Source: DATHVI01 sp035461385
GTDB taxonomy: Bacteria; Actinomycetota; Thermoleophilia; Solirubrobacterales; 70-9
Direction: 5' to 3'
DNA: 49,789 nucleotides
NCBI GenBank assembly: GCA_035461385.1
Contig: DATHVI010000088.1
Span: 1-49,789 of the forward strand
The first letter of the stretch is position 1. Each line of letters begins with the position of its first letter. Below are positions 40,109 to 47,946 of this stretch, piece by piece. The position numbers and the translations under genes are program-made. The notes beneath the pieces were generated by a model, which had not been told where the DNA came from, did no database searches, and worked only from the letters and a program-made list of their open reading frames with translations.

Positions 40109-40369
40109 TCAGGCGTCCGTCTGCGGCGAGGAGGTGCCCTCGGCCTCGACCAGCGCCCGCAGGCTGCGGTGGTCCTCGTCGCAAGCCGAGCAGCCCTCGA
40201 GGTGTGCGCCCATGCCGGGAATCGCCGCGCCGGCGTCCGCTCCAGCCAGCTCGAGCTCGACATAGCGGTCGAGCTGCTCGAAGCACTCCTCGCAGCTCAG
40301 CTCCGGACCCGCGGGGCCCAAGAGCCTCTTCACGAGCCGGGCTTGGTCTCGTCTAGGGGTTTCGCTCAT
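40109..40369 (-). CDS. Zinc-finger anti-sigma factor (zf-HC2/ZAS type)
   Basis: 86 residues. Cys26 and Cys29 (LSCEECFEQLDRYVE) and the H-x3-C-x2-C set His56, Cys60, Cys63 (AHLEGCSACDEDH) form the anti-sigma zinc domain seen in RsrA-like proteins. It has no membrane helix, so it is cytosolic and could sense thiol oxidation, as RsrA does. The ATG overlaps the sigma stop (ATGA), fixing near-equal expression. It most likely binds and inhibits the preceding sigma factor. Confidence 0.87.
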   Translation of the reverse strand: MSETPRRDQARLVKRLLGPAGPELSCEECFEQLDRYVELELAGADAGAAIPGMGAHLEGCSACDEDHRSLRALVEAEGTSSPQTDA

Positions 40370-41034
40370 GATTCCGTCACCCGCGTCGGTTCGAGCACGG
40401 CTTCGAACCCGAGGCCGGCGTCTGCCAGGTGCGAACGAAGCTTCTTGCGGGCGTCGTGGATCGTCTTGTAGAGCGCGCCGCGCGTGGTGTTCAGCCGCTC
40501 GGCGAGGACGTCGATCGGGACGTCGTTGAGCGCCACCGCGACCAGCACCTCGCGCTGATGCGCGGTGAGCTCGGTCTCGATCGCCGCACCGATCGAGTCG
40601 AGGAGCTCGTGGCTTTCGGCCTCGCGGGCGGGCGAGTCCTCGCGGCCGGCGATAACCGACCAGTGCTCGGGCTCGAGCGGCACCTCACGGCCCTGCCAGG
40701 CGCGCCGGCGAACCTTCACCGCCGCCTCCAGAAGCGCGAACTTGTACGCCCAGGTCGTAAACCGGCTTTCCCCCCGGTAGCCGTCGAGCTTGCCGAGGAT
40801 CGCGAGCAGGGCGTCGTTGGCGGCCTGGTGCGCGAGGTCGTCGAGGTCACCGCCACGCAGATGGGGATGGGATCCGCGGCGGCGGTTGATCTCGAACCGA
40901 GCCGCCCTCAAGAGCAGGTCTCGCAGGCGACGCGAGGCCTCCTCACGTCGCGGTCCCGGCGCTCGCAGGCTGAGCAGCCACGCCCGCGACTCGGAGTCCG
41001 GGCCGGGAACTCGGGCTTCGCTGCGCTCGCTCAT
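40366..41034 (-). CDS. RNA polymerase sigma factor, ECF/sigma-70 region 2-4 type
   Basis: 222 residues. Region 2 spans DLDDLAHQAANDALLAILGKLDGYRGESRFTTWAYKFALLEAAVKVRRR. Region 4 is TELTAHQREVLVAVALNDVPIDVLAERLNTTRGALYKTIHDARKKLRSHL, with its helix-turn-helix at LAERLNTTRGALYKTIHDARKKL. It would direct polymerase to a stress regulon and is controlled by the coupled anti-sigma protein. ATG 41034 gives a normal ECF length; the frame continues upstream without family features. Confidence 0.9.
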   Translation of the reverse strand: MSERSEARVPGPDSESRAWLLSLRAPGPRREEASRRLRDLLLRAARFEINRRRGSHPHLRGGDLDDLAHQAANDALLAILGKLDGYRGESRFTTWAYKFALLEAAVKVRRRAWQGREVPLEPEHWSVIAGREDSPAREAESHELLDSIGAAIETELTAHQREVLVAVALNDVPIDVLAERLNTTRGALYKTIHDARKKLRSHLADAGLGFEAVLEPTRVTES

Positions 41035-41117
41035 CAAGGGTGCCGGGAGAGCCGCGGTGGGTGATCCGACCGTAGCAGCGGTGGTCCCCGGGCTGGCCCT
41101 CAACGTGGCTGCGGCTC

Positions 41118-41354
41118 TCAGCACGGCTTCCTGTCGTCGTCGAGCGGTGCCAGGATGCGCGCCGCGAGGCGCGGCGGACACCCGCGTTCGACGAGCTCGA
41201 TGATCGCGTGGAGGTCGACCGCGCAGTCGGAGGCGATCGATGCGGCGAGGTCGGGGTCGAAGCCGGCCCGCAGGAGGCGCTCCTCCCTCCAACCGGCGAG
41301 ATCGCTCCCAGGGTCGTCCGGAGGCGTTCGGGGGGAGCTCGCAGACGCGGGCAT
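41118..41354 (-). CDS. Small conserved protein of unknown function
   Basis: 78 residues: DLAGWREERLLRAGFDPDLAASIASDCAVDLHAIIELVERGCPPRLAARILAPLDDDRKPC. The W..ERL..AGFD..LA..IA.D..VDLHA..ELV.RGCPP.LA.RILAP pattern recurs, as far as I recall, in actinobacterial proteomes; function is unknown. Compact and helical. Start is ATG 41354, with GAGG 9 nt upstream, or ATG 41375. It precedes the sigma gene on the same strand. Confidence 0.65.
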   Translation of the reverse strand: MPASASSPRTPPDDPGSDLAGWREERLLRAGFDPDLAASIASDCAVDLHAIIELVERGCPPRLAARILAPLDDDRKPC

Positions 41355-41471
41355 ATGCCTGATCCTCGGCCGCATGCCCCCTTAGCGACCCCCGCGCCGC
41401 GGTTCTTACCCCGGGCAGCCGATCGTTCCCGAGCGGCGGATGGTGCGTTCCGGGTCGAGCTGGCTTCGAGC

Positions 41472-42047
41472 TCAGATCCAGGCGTGGTCCCAGCCGAGCG
41501 CCGTGCCCACGAGCGTGCTGAGCGCCATCAAGGAGAGGAGGGCGACGTAGGTCCGGCGAAGGCGAGCCGGGGCACCCGCGGGGGGCGCGAGAGCATCGGC
41601 CACGCTTCGATAGAACGATCCCAGGGCCAGAAGCAACGTCGCTGCGCCGATGACGATGAACAGCCGGGCATCGAGTAGGACACCGGTCGGGACCAGCACG
41701 ACGCCGGCGTTCCAGAGGAGCGCCTGGATGGCTCGGGTGCCGCGCGGCGGCATCGGCCGACCGGTCTCGGTGAGGAGTGCGACTTGGCCACGACCGAGCA
41801 GGAACTGAGCGAGGAAGCCGACGAGGAAGAGGTAGGCGACCAGCCAGACGCCATGGTCGAGGGGTCGCGCCGCCCGGGCGACGGCGACGATTGCCGCGGC
41901 CGCGAGGCTCGCGCCAGCCAGCACCGCGAGGTCCTGGCGGGCTCCCAACCATCTGCGTGCTCCTGTCGCCACAGCGGATCGACGCATCAAAGGCGATCCC
42001 GGGGCGGGGGCGTCCGGGGCTTCCGTCGAGGCCGGTTTACACAGCAT
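41472..42047 (-). CDS. Unrecognised membrane protein divergent from a COG2345 regulator
   Basis: 191 residues with five or six helices (LAVLAGASLAAAAIVAVARA, GVWLVAYLFLVGFLAQFLLG, AIQALLWNAGVVLVPTGVLLD, LFIVIGAATLLLALGSFYRSV, TYVALLSLMALSTLVGTALGW). No family is recognised. The start is ATG 42047: TATTTT ends 8 nt before it, 17 bp from TTGTGT, an excellent promoter that overlaps a tandem operator. An internal ATG at 41987 is an alternative. It is the likely target of the divergent regulator. Confidence 0.7.
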   Translation of the reverse strand: MLCKPASTEAPDAPAPGSPLMRRSAVATGARRWLGARQDLAVLAGASLAAAAIVAVARAARPLDHGVWLVAYLFLVGFLAQFLLGRGQVALLTETGRPMPPRGTRAIQALLWNAGVVLVPTGVLLDARLFIVIGAATLLLALGSFYRSVADALAPPAGAPARLRRTYVALLSLMALSTLVGTALGWDHAWI

Positions 42048-42101
42048 TCGTGGACAAAATACAGGCGATCGAACCTTTACACAACACTCATGTGCAAAAA
42101 T
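42036..42101. promoter_or_regulatory. Tandem operator and divergent promoter
   Basis: Two copies of a 25-26 bp AT-rich element, 42036-42060 and 42076-42101, lie exactly 40 bp apart. Both begin TTTACACA and end with CAAAA. Copy 2 is itself an inverted repeat (TTTACACA...TGTGCAAA). The minus-strand promoter TTGTGT-17-TATTTT has its -35 in copy 2 and its -10 overlapping the end of copy 1. Confidence 0.65.
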
Positions 42102-42119
42102 GGGCTGTTAGTCGGCGCC

Positions 42120-42803
42120 ATGCCAGAGCAGACTCCACTCAGCCAGCCGACCAGGTCACGCCTCTATGCCCGGCTCGTCGAGCTACGGAGGCCCGCGTCG
42201 ACGGAGGAATTGGCGACTCACGCCGGTCTGCACGTGAACGGCGTACGTCGACACCTCGAGCGACTCACCGACGCCGGGTTGGTTGAGCGTCGCCGTGTCC
42301 GCCACGGTCGCGGGCGCCCGCGTGACGAGTGGGCTCTCGCGGCCGATGCCGAGCCCGAAGGCAAGCCCCCACGGCGTTACGCCGATCTCGCTCGGTGGCT
42401 CGTTCGGGCGATCCCCGACGGGCCCGAGGGGGTACACGAGCTCGAGCGGATCGGCAGCGAGATCGGACGCGAGCTGGCACCGGAGCCGGGGCCGAGGCCC
42501 GCCCAGAGCTTCAAGCATGTCCTCACCGCCCTCGGCTTCCAGCCGGCGTTGGAGCTGGAGCGGAGTGGCGAGGTGACGTGCCGGCTCCGAAACTGCCCCT
42601 ATGTCGAGTCCGTTCGAGAGCGTGCAGATCTGATCTGCACGCTGCACCGCGGGATCACTGCCGGACTGGTCAGCGAGCTTGCGCCCGCGGCGGAGCTGGC
42701 GCGGTGGGAGCCGCACGATCCCGATCGGGCCGGATGTATCGCCGGAATCATCCGGTCGGGCTGGGAACCGGCCGACGTCGAGAGCACCGCTGACCAGAGC
42801 TGA
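42120..42803 (+). CDS. COG2345 (SufR/ArsR-like) winged-helix regulator with C-terminal Cys set
   Basis: 227 residues. An N-terminal winged helix (RSRLYARLVELRRPASTEELATHAGLHVNGVRRHLERLTDAGLVERRRVRHGRGRPRDEW) is followed by a sensor domain. The Cys of CRLRNCPY, ICTLHRGI and RAGCIAGI sit at positions used for a Fe-S cluster in SufR-like members. It may therefore be a redox- or iron-sensing repressor. ATG 42120 is used; ATG 42090, inside operator copy 2, would add ten residues and would suit leaderless initiation. Likely autoregulated and controlling the divergent membrane protein. Confidence 0.82.
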   Translation: MPEQTPLSQPTRSRLYARLVELRRPASTEELATHAGLHVNGVRRHLERLTDAGLVERRRVRHGRGRPRDEWALAADAEPEGKPPRRYADLARWLVRAIPDGPEGVHELERIGSEIGRELAPEPGPRPAQSFKHVLTALGFQPALELERSGEVTCRLRNCPYVESVRERADLICTLHRGITAGLVSELAPAAELARWEPHDPDRAGCIAGIIRSGWEPADVESTADQS

Positions 42804-42863
42804 ACCGGCCGGTGCGTGGCGCCTCCGCTCGGCCATACGGGCGGCCGCACGAGCCTGGGACCT

Positions 42864-43925
42864 TCAGCCGATCCAGTCGACCGTGACGGGATGGAACGAC
42901 GTCCGGGCCAGGAGGCGCTCGTGGCCCCCAGGCCAGGTGGTCAGGCGGAGCTCGGCCAAGGCCGGCTCGTCGGCCGCGCCCTCGAACGCGAGCAGCGCGA
43001 GGGGCGAGTCGGGTGTCGCGCGCTCGCCGGCCGCCGCGATCACGCCCTCGGCCTTCTCGCGCACCGCGTCGGGCAGGTAGGGCCAGACGAGCGTGTGGTA
43101 GACGACGGTCGCGAGGTCCGGGCGCGGATCGGCGAGCCGGTCCGCCGCCCACTCTGCAAGGTCGGCACGCTCGACGGTCGCCGGCGTCGCACGGGCGACC
43201 TCGATCGCCCTCGCCAGGAGCTCGAAGCGCGGCGTCTCGTCGGGGAAGATGCACGCCAGCAGCGTCAGTCGCCCCGCTTCGGTGGTCGGGTCGATCGGTT
43301 GGAGATCGCAGCCGGCCCGCTCGGCGACTTCGAACCCGTGCGCAAGCGGGGGACGTCCGCCGGTGAGGAAGTCGACGAACCGCACCGGCGAGCCGGCTGG
43401 GCCGAACGACGCGCCGCGATCCTCGTAGCGGAACCGGTCGAGCCGGAGGTTGAGGCCGCCGCTCGCCCCGAGCTCGAGCAGTCGCAGCGGGCGGTCGGTT
43501 TCGACCGCAACCAGGCAGAGGCCGCCGACGAGCGCCTTCGCGCGCGTCACCGCGTTTGTCTGAAGCGGGTGTGAGAGCGCGTCGATGACCTCCGCCCGCC
43601 CGGCCGCGATCAGCTCCCGCACCGCCGGCCAGGCGGCGTTCGCGTCGCCGTCGCCTCCGGTCGACGGGTAGTGGGCCTCGAGCTCGGGCGCCTCGCCCTC
43701 GAGCACGATCCGGTGGACGCCCGCGAGCAGCCGGTATGCGTCCCACTCGTCGACGCGGTCGCTCTCGTGGCCGCGGAGCGCGTCGCGCACCGGTCCGTCG
43801 GCGAGCACGTCGTCGCGCATCCGCCGCAACAGCGTCACGTAGAACTGCGACCCGACGCGCTGCGCGACGCCCACCTGACCCTCGATCTGCGCCGCGAGCG
43901 GATCATCAGGGGCCGCCGGCGACAT
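42864..43925 (-). CDS. DUF2332 family protein
   Basis: 353 residues. QSVTNAV-type sequence (LSHPLQTNAVTRAKALVGGLCLVA) is followed by the SAM-like glycine loop PLRLLELGASGGLNLRLDRFRYED. GCDLQPIDPTTEAGRLTLLACIFPDE and VVYHTLVWPYLPD are the DUF2332 core blocks. The fold may be methyltransferase-related; no activity is assigned. TAGGCT (43932-43937) ends 6 nt before the ATG, as for the gene at 31039. It is convergent with the COG2345 regulator. Confidence 0.88.
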   Translation of the reverse strand: MSPAAPDDPLAAQIEGQVGVAQRVGSQFYVTLLRRMRDDVLADGPVRDALRGHESDRVDEWDAYRLLAGVHRIVLEGEAPELEAHYPSTGGDGDANAAWPAVRELIAAGRAEVIDALSHPLQTNAVTRAKALVGGLCLVAVETDRPLRLLELGASGGLNLRLDRFRYEDRGASFGPAGSPVRFVDFLTGGRPPLAHGFEVAERAGCDLQPIDPTTEAGRLTLLACIFPDETPRFELLARAIEVARATPATVERADLAEWAADRLADPRPDLATVVYHTLVWPYLPDAVREKAEGVIAAAGERATPDSPLALLAFEGAADEPALAELRLTTWPGGHERLLARTSFHPVTVDWIG

Positions 43926-44039
43926 GCCGTGAGCCTAGAGATGCGTCGGCCGATTGGTCTCCGCGAGGCGCGATCGGGCTGCTGCCGCAGTCTCGCGCGC
44001 ACACCGTCTCGGCGATGGCCGGATGCCGCCGAGCTGTCG

Positions 44040-45446
44040 CTACGGCTCGATGTTCTGGTTCAGCCGGAAGAAGTTCGTCGGGTCGTATGCGCGCTTGAGC
44101 TCGACCAGGCGCTCGTACTGCCGCGCGCCATAGGCCTGGCGGACCCGGTCGCCACCCTCGTCGCCGAGGAAATTGAGGTAGACGCACCCGCCGGCATGCC
44201 GCTGCATCGCCGAGAAGAACTCGCGCGCCCAGGCGACGTGCCGCTCGCCCTCGGGGTCGTCCTCGGTCCAGACGGCGTTGATATTCACGTTGTGGGCGGC
44301 GTCGCGCTGGCTGAACGCCGTCTCGTCGGCACCCACACGCCCGAGCGCGCCGCCGAGCTGGAAGACGATGCAGTACGACTTCGGCGAGGTGAGGATCGAG
44401 GCGTGCTCGATCAGCGTGTCGATCGCCGGGTCGGTGAGCGGCGGCAGCTCGAGCGACTTCCAGTGGTAGTGCCAGCCGTGCGGGACGGACGGATCGAACA
44501 TCGACTGAAGCGCGGTGTACGGCTTCGGCTCGAGCAGGTCGACGATCGGGTCGCCGAACTCCTTTAGCGACCGCACCACCTCGATCCCGTCCTCGGGCGC
44601 GCCGGCATAGCAGGCCCCGACCATCACGATCGGCTTGCCGTGCACGTCCTCGGGCAGGAAGGGGAGCGGTGGGGCCGCGCGCAGGTTGAAGATCGTCGTC
44701 AACTCGTCGGGCGCCGTGGCGATGAACTCGCGGTAGAAGGCGAGCACCTCGCGGGCATCCTCGAGGGGATGAAAGATCGGCCCGGCGAGCACGATCGGTC
44801 CCACCGGGTGAAGCCGGTACTCGAACGAGGTCACGATCCCGAAGTTCCCGCCGCCGCCGCGGAGGCCCCAGAAGAGGTCCGGGTTCTCATCCTCGCTGGC
44901 GGTGAGAACCTCGCCGCCGGCCGTAACCAGGTCGACCGAGACCAAGTTGTCGACCGTCGCCCCGTGCTTTCGCATCAGCCAGCCGATGCCGCCACCCAGG
45001 GTGAGCCCCGCGATGCCGGTGTGGGTGACGATCCCACCCACCGTCGCCAGGCCGTGAAGCTGTGTCTCGCGGTCGAGCTCGCCCCAGAGCACGCCGGCCT
45101 CGGCCCTGGCGGTACGCGTCGCCCGGTCGACCCTGATCCCCTTCATCGGCGAAAGGTCGATCACGAGGCCGGCGTCGCAGAGGGCATGACCGCCGACGCC
45201 ATGGCCGCCGGAGCGCACAGCCACAAGTAGGTCACGCTCGCGCGCGAAGCGGACCGCCGCTACGACGTCGGCGACTCCGGTGCAGCGTGCGACACAGGCG
45301 GGGCGGCGATCGATCGCGCCGTTCCAGATTGCGCGCGCGGCGTCGTAGCCTTCGTTGTCGGGATCGATGACCGGGCCGCGAACAGAGTCGCGAAGGCGCT
45401 CGAGGTCGGTGATCGCCGCCGGAAGTGTCGGCGTCGCGGTAGTCAT
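44040..45446 (-). CDS. FAD-linked oxidoreductase, berberine-bridge-enzyme type
   Basis: 468 residues. The PCMH FAD domain has VRSGGHGVGGHALCDAGLVIDLS, where His82 would be covalently linked to FAD. The second attachment Cys of bicovalent members is absent (VGGIVTHTGIAGLTLGGGIGWL), so binding is mono-covalent. The BBE C-terminus (YGARQYERLVELKRAYDPTNFFRLNQNI) is intact. It probably oxidises a secondary metabolite or sugar-like substrate. The start is ATG 45446, 7 nt after TAGCGT (45454-45459); a GTG at 45455 would overlap that box. It is divergent from HxlR, which likely controls it. Confidence 0.88.
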   Translation of the reverse strand: MTTATPTLPAAITDLERLRDSVRGPVIDPDNEGYDAARAIWNGAIDRRPACVARCTGVADVVAAVRFARERDLLVAVRSGGHGVGGHALCDAGLVIDLSPMKGIRVDRATRTARAEAGVLWGELDRETQLHGLATVGGIVTHTGIAGLTLGGGIGWLMRKHGATVDNLVSVDLVTAGGEVLTASEDENPDLFWGLRGGGGNFGIVTSFEYRLHPVGPIVLAGPIFHPLEDAREVLAFYREFIATAPDELTTIFNLRAAPPLPFLPEDVHGKPIVMVGACYAGAPEDGIEVVRSLKEFGDPIVDLLEPKPYTALQSMFDPSVPHGWHYHWKSLELPPLTDPAIDTLIEHASILTSPKSYCIVFQLGGALGRVGADETAFSQRDAAHNVNINAVWTEDDPEGERHVAWAREFFSAMQRHAGGCVYLNFLGDEGGDRVRQAYGARQYERLVELKRAYDPTNFFRLNQNIEP

Positions 45447-45490
45447 GTCGCTCACGCTACGTGGGTGTCCCGCCCCGGCCTAGACCGAAT

Positions 45491-45510
45491 TTCAAACCAA
45501 GCGGTTCGAA
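45491..45510. promoter_or_regulatory. Inverted repeat between the BBE-type oxidase and HxlR genes
   Basis: TTCAAACC-AAGC-GGTTCGAA, 7 of 8 positions symmetric, is centred in the divergent promoter region. Dimeric winged-helix HxlR proteins bind such sites. Likely operator for both genes. Confidence 0.5.
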
Positions 45511-45551
45511 TCCCGAACCTGGCCCGCATCTGGGGCTAGCATTCCCGGAGG

Positions 45552-46316
45552 ATGCGGAGCTACGCGCAGTACTGCCCGATCGCCAAGGCGAGCGAGATCC
45601 TCGGAGACCGCTGGACGCTCCTGATCGTGCGCGAGATGCTGGGCGGTGCGAGCGGGTTCAACGAGCTCCAGCGCGGCCTGCCGGGGATCTCGCGTTCGGT
45701 CCTCACCGACCGCCTCCGCTCGCTCGAGCGGGCCGAGATCGTCGAGCGGCGCACCGGCCCCAAGGGGAGGACGCTGGAGTATCGCCTGACGCTCGCCGGC
45801 CGGGACCTGGAGGCGGTCGTGCAGGCGATCGGCGAGTGGGGGGTGACCTGGTCGTTCACCGACCCCCGCCCCGAGGAGCTCGACCCCGACCTCTTGATCG
45901 TCTGGATGGCCCGCCACGTGGATCGTGAGCAGCTTCCCCCGGATCGCACGGTGGTCCAGTTCGACTTCCGCGATCCCGCGAAGCGCTACTGGATGGTGCT
46001 CGAGCCCTCCGAGGTCTCGGTCTGCCTCCAGCACCCCGGATTGGACGTCGACCTCGAGGTCACAGTCGACACCGCGACCCTCTACCGCGTCTACCTGGGG
46101 CGCGCCGAGCTGGCCGGCGCACTCCGGGCTCGCAAGCTGACTATGAGCGGTCCGAGGGCGCTTCAGCGCGGGTTCGGCCGCTGGTTCGCCTGGAGCGCGT
46201 TCGCACCCGCCAGCCGGCGGGCCGACAAGCGCCGCAGGGCTGCGTCCCGACTCGCGGGCCCCCAGAGGGTGCGGGTCGAACAGCCGCTGCCGACGCCTCC
46301 TCGCTCCAGAGCATGA
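45552..46316 (+). CDS. HxlR-family regulator with SCP2-like C-terminal domain
   Basis: 254 residues. The HxlR winged helix is at about 3-95: YCPIAKASEILGDRWTLLIVREMLGGASGFNELQRGLPGISRSVLTDRLRSLERAEIVERR. Cys8 at the N-terminus is the position used for thiol/aldehyde sensing in some members. Residues 125-225 (VQFDFRDPAKRYWMVLEPSEVSVC...LYRVYLGRAELAGALRARKLTMSGPRAL) look like an SCP2/sterol-carrier fold that could bind a hydrophobic ligand. TAGCAT ends 9 nt before the ATG. It probably regulates the divergent oxidase. Confidence 0.87.
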   Translation: MRSYAQYCPIAKASEILGDRWTLLIVREMLGGASGFNELQRGLPGISRSVLTDRLRSLERAEIVERRTGPKGRTLEYRLTLAGRDLEAVVQAIGEWGVTWSFTDPRPEELDPDLLIVWMARHVDREQLPPDRTVVQFDFRDPAKRYWMVLEPSEVSVCLQHPGLDVDLEVTVDTATLYRVYLGRAELAGALRARKLTMSGPRALQRGFGRWFAWSAFAPASRRADKRRRAASRLAGPQRVRVEQPLPTPPRSRA

Positions 46317-46596
46317 GCGAGGGGGACGCGGCCTGACGAAGCCCGAATGAGAGTGTGAGAGCGACGTTCGCCGGGGATGTCTCGTGCAGGCTCCTCCTTC
46401 GCTGAGCGAGGGGTCCCGCTTCAGTCCGCGTGACTCCTCACTAGACGAGGGCTGAGCGTCTCGCCCGGCGCGCAGTCGCCTCCGCAAGTCGGGTCATGCG
46501 TCGCAGAGAGGAGCGAGCGCTGAAGCTTTGCTCTTGAGTCAGCAATCCCGACAGGTCGTGTGACGTGCCGGATCGGCCTGCATCACAGGGCCTTCT
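46317..46596. other. 280-bp gap without a supported gene
   Basis: Lies between the HxlR stop and the third RibD-C gene stop, so it is downstream of both. No clear hairpin terminator or coding frame was found. Confidence 0.4.
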
Positions 46597-47163
46597 TCAC
46601 GTTCGCTCCTCGGCGCCGCCGTATTGGACGGAGTAGCGCAGCACCGTCGTCTGACCCTCGTCCGTCGAGGAGACCCGCTTGAGCTTCACCGCCTCGCCGC
46701 CGGAGCGCTCGAACAGACGGACGCCGTCGCCGACAAGGACCGGGGCGACGTGCGCGATGATCTCGTCCAAGAGCCCGGCCTCGAGACACTGCCGCGCGAC
46801 GTTCGCGCCGAGGACGCCGACGTTGCGCCCGCCAGCTGCCTTCTTGGCGATCCTCACCGCCTCGTTGATGTCGACGTCGAGGAACCTGCCGGTGACGCCC
46901 TTCACTACAGGAGGAGAGGCGGGCGGATCGTGCCGCAGCACGAAGAACGGCCCGCGAAAGGCGCCGCCGTAGAACCCTGGCTGCAGCCTGTCCTCGACGT
47001 CCTGCGTCCGCCGGCCGACAAGCAGTGCCCCTATCGACTCGACGATCTCGTTCATCGTCTTGTCCGATCCGCCGTCAAGGTCAAACACCCACCCCATGTC
47101 GTCGTTCGGTCCTGCGATGAAGCCGTCGAGGCTCACCACCATGTGCCAGAGCACCTTGCCCAT
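46597..47163 (-). CDS. RibD C-terminal/DHFR-fold reductase family protein C
   Basis: 188 residues: MGKVLWHMVVSLDGFIAGPNDDMGWVFD, LLVGRRTQDVEDRLQPG, RNVGVLGANVARQCLEAGLLDEIIAHVAPVLVGDGVRLFER and a final strand RVSSTDEGQTTVLRYSVQY. It is the third family member in the window, of the group with a GANVA..CL..GL motif. Substrate unknown. ATG 47163 is 7 nt after GGAG; a GTG two codons upstream is less well placed. Confidence 0.88.
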   Translation of the reverse strand: MGKVLWHMVVSLDGFIAGPNDDMGWVFDLDGGSDKTMNEIVESIGALLVGRRTQDVEDRLQPGFYGGAFRGPFFVLRHDPPASPPVVKGVTGRFLDVDINEAVRIAKKAAGGRNVGVLGANVARQCLEAGLLDEIIAHVAPVLVGDGVRLFERSGGEAVKLKRVSSTDEGQTTVLRYSVQYGGAEERT

Positions 47164-47427
47164 CCTCACGCTCCTTCAGCATCGCCTGCACAACTTGTTG
47201 ACCGGGGACCATTGCCAAATCTCATCGCCTCGACTCCGGCCTGAGACTCGACGCGTGTGGAGGTGCCGCCTTCCCGTACAACGCAGGCGCCAGCGGAATC
47301 AGCGCGCGCGCTCTGGACGATGAGGAGAACTCTGACCTGGATCGGCGTTCCCTTCCGCTCCCACGCGAGCGGGGCACTGCTCCTCATCGCGCGGAGGAGG
47401 CGCCAGAGGATTCTCGGCGTCGATGCC
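47164..47427. other. 260-bp gap, possibly decayed 3' part of the next gene
   Basis: Minus-strand sequence beyond the TAG of the gene at 47428-47787 stays open for about 35 codons in the same frame (AENPLAPPPRDEEQCPARVG). It could be the former C-terminus of that protein. No promoter could be assigned. Confidence 0.25.
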
Positions 47428-47787
47428 CTACTCGCCCCAGACCGAGAATGACGTCGCCCGCCGGCCGTCTGGGAACTCGATCCCGATCCGAACCAGCTCG
47501 GGCGGGAGCTTCCTGCCGGGACGAGCGGTCGCGCCGTACATCAGGTCGAACGGCTCCTCCGGCATTCGCTCACAGGTCAGCAACTCGACATCGAACTCGA
47601 ACCCGACTGGGTGCGCGGCAAGGCGCGTGACGAGCACCGCAGCCTTATCGCTGCGCGCGAGGACCGCCTCGACCGCAACGACCCCCGCAACGACGTCGTC
47701 CGGGGCTTCGAGCCATTCGGGTGTGGAGAGGTCGTCCTCATCGTCGTCCTCCTTCCCCGGTAGGCGCAGATGGTCGAAGAAGCCCAC
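47428..47787 (-). CDS. Unrecognised small protein, possibly C-terminally truncated
   Basis: 119 residues: MGFFDHLRLPGKEDDDEDDLSTPEWLEAPDDVVAGVVAVEAVLARSDKAAVLVTRLAAHPVGFEFDVELLT, then PPELVRIGIEFPDGRRATSFSVWGE. I recall longer actinobacterial proteins with the same W..P...VPG..P...VLAR...AAV....L.AYP.GFEF and R.GV.F.DGR.AT blocks followed by a further Trp-rich part, absent here. GTG 47787 is supported by TAGACT (47795-47800) ending 7 nt upstream. Function unknown. Confidence 0.6.
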   Translation of the reverse strand: MGFFDHLRLPGKEDDDEDDLSTPEWLEAPDDVVAGVVAVEAVLARSDKAAVLVTRLAAHPVGFEFDVELLTCERMPEEPFDLMYGATARPGRKLPPELVRIGIEFPDGRRATSFSVWGE

Positions 47788-47946
47788 GCCAGCGAGTCTA
47801 TGCCCGCCGGCACCGCCGGGATGGCAGAAACGGTGGGCTGCTGGTCGTCGCGCGGAGGAGGAGCGAACGCTCGGACGCCTGAGCGCGCGGCGACGGGCTG
47901 GATGGCAGGTGCCCACCGGCGTCTCCGTCGAGGGTCGGAGATCAGC

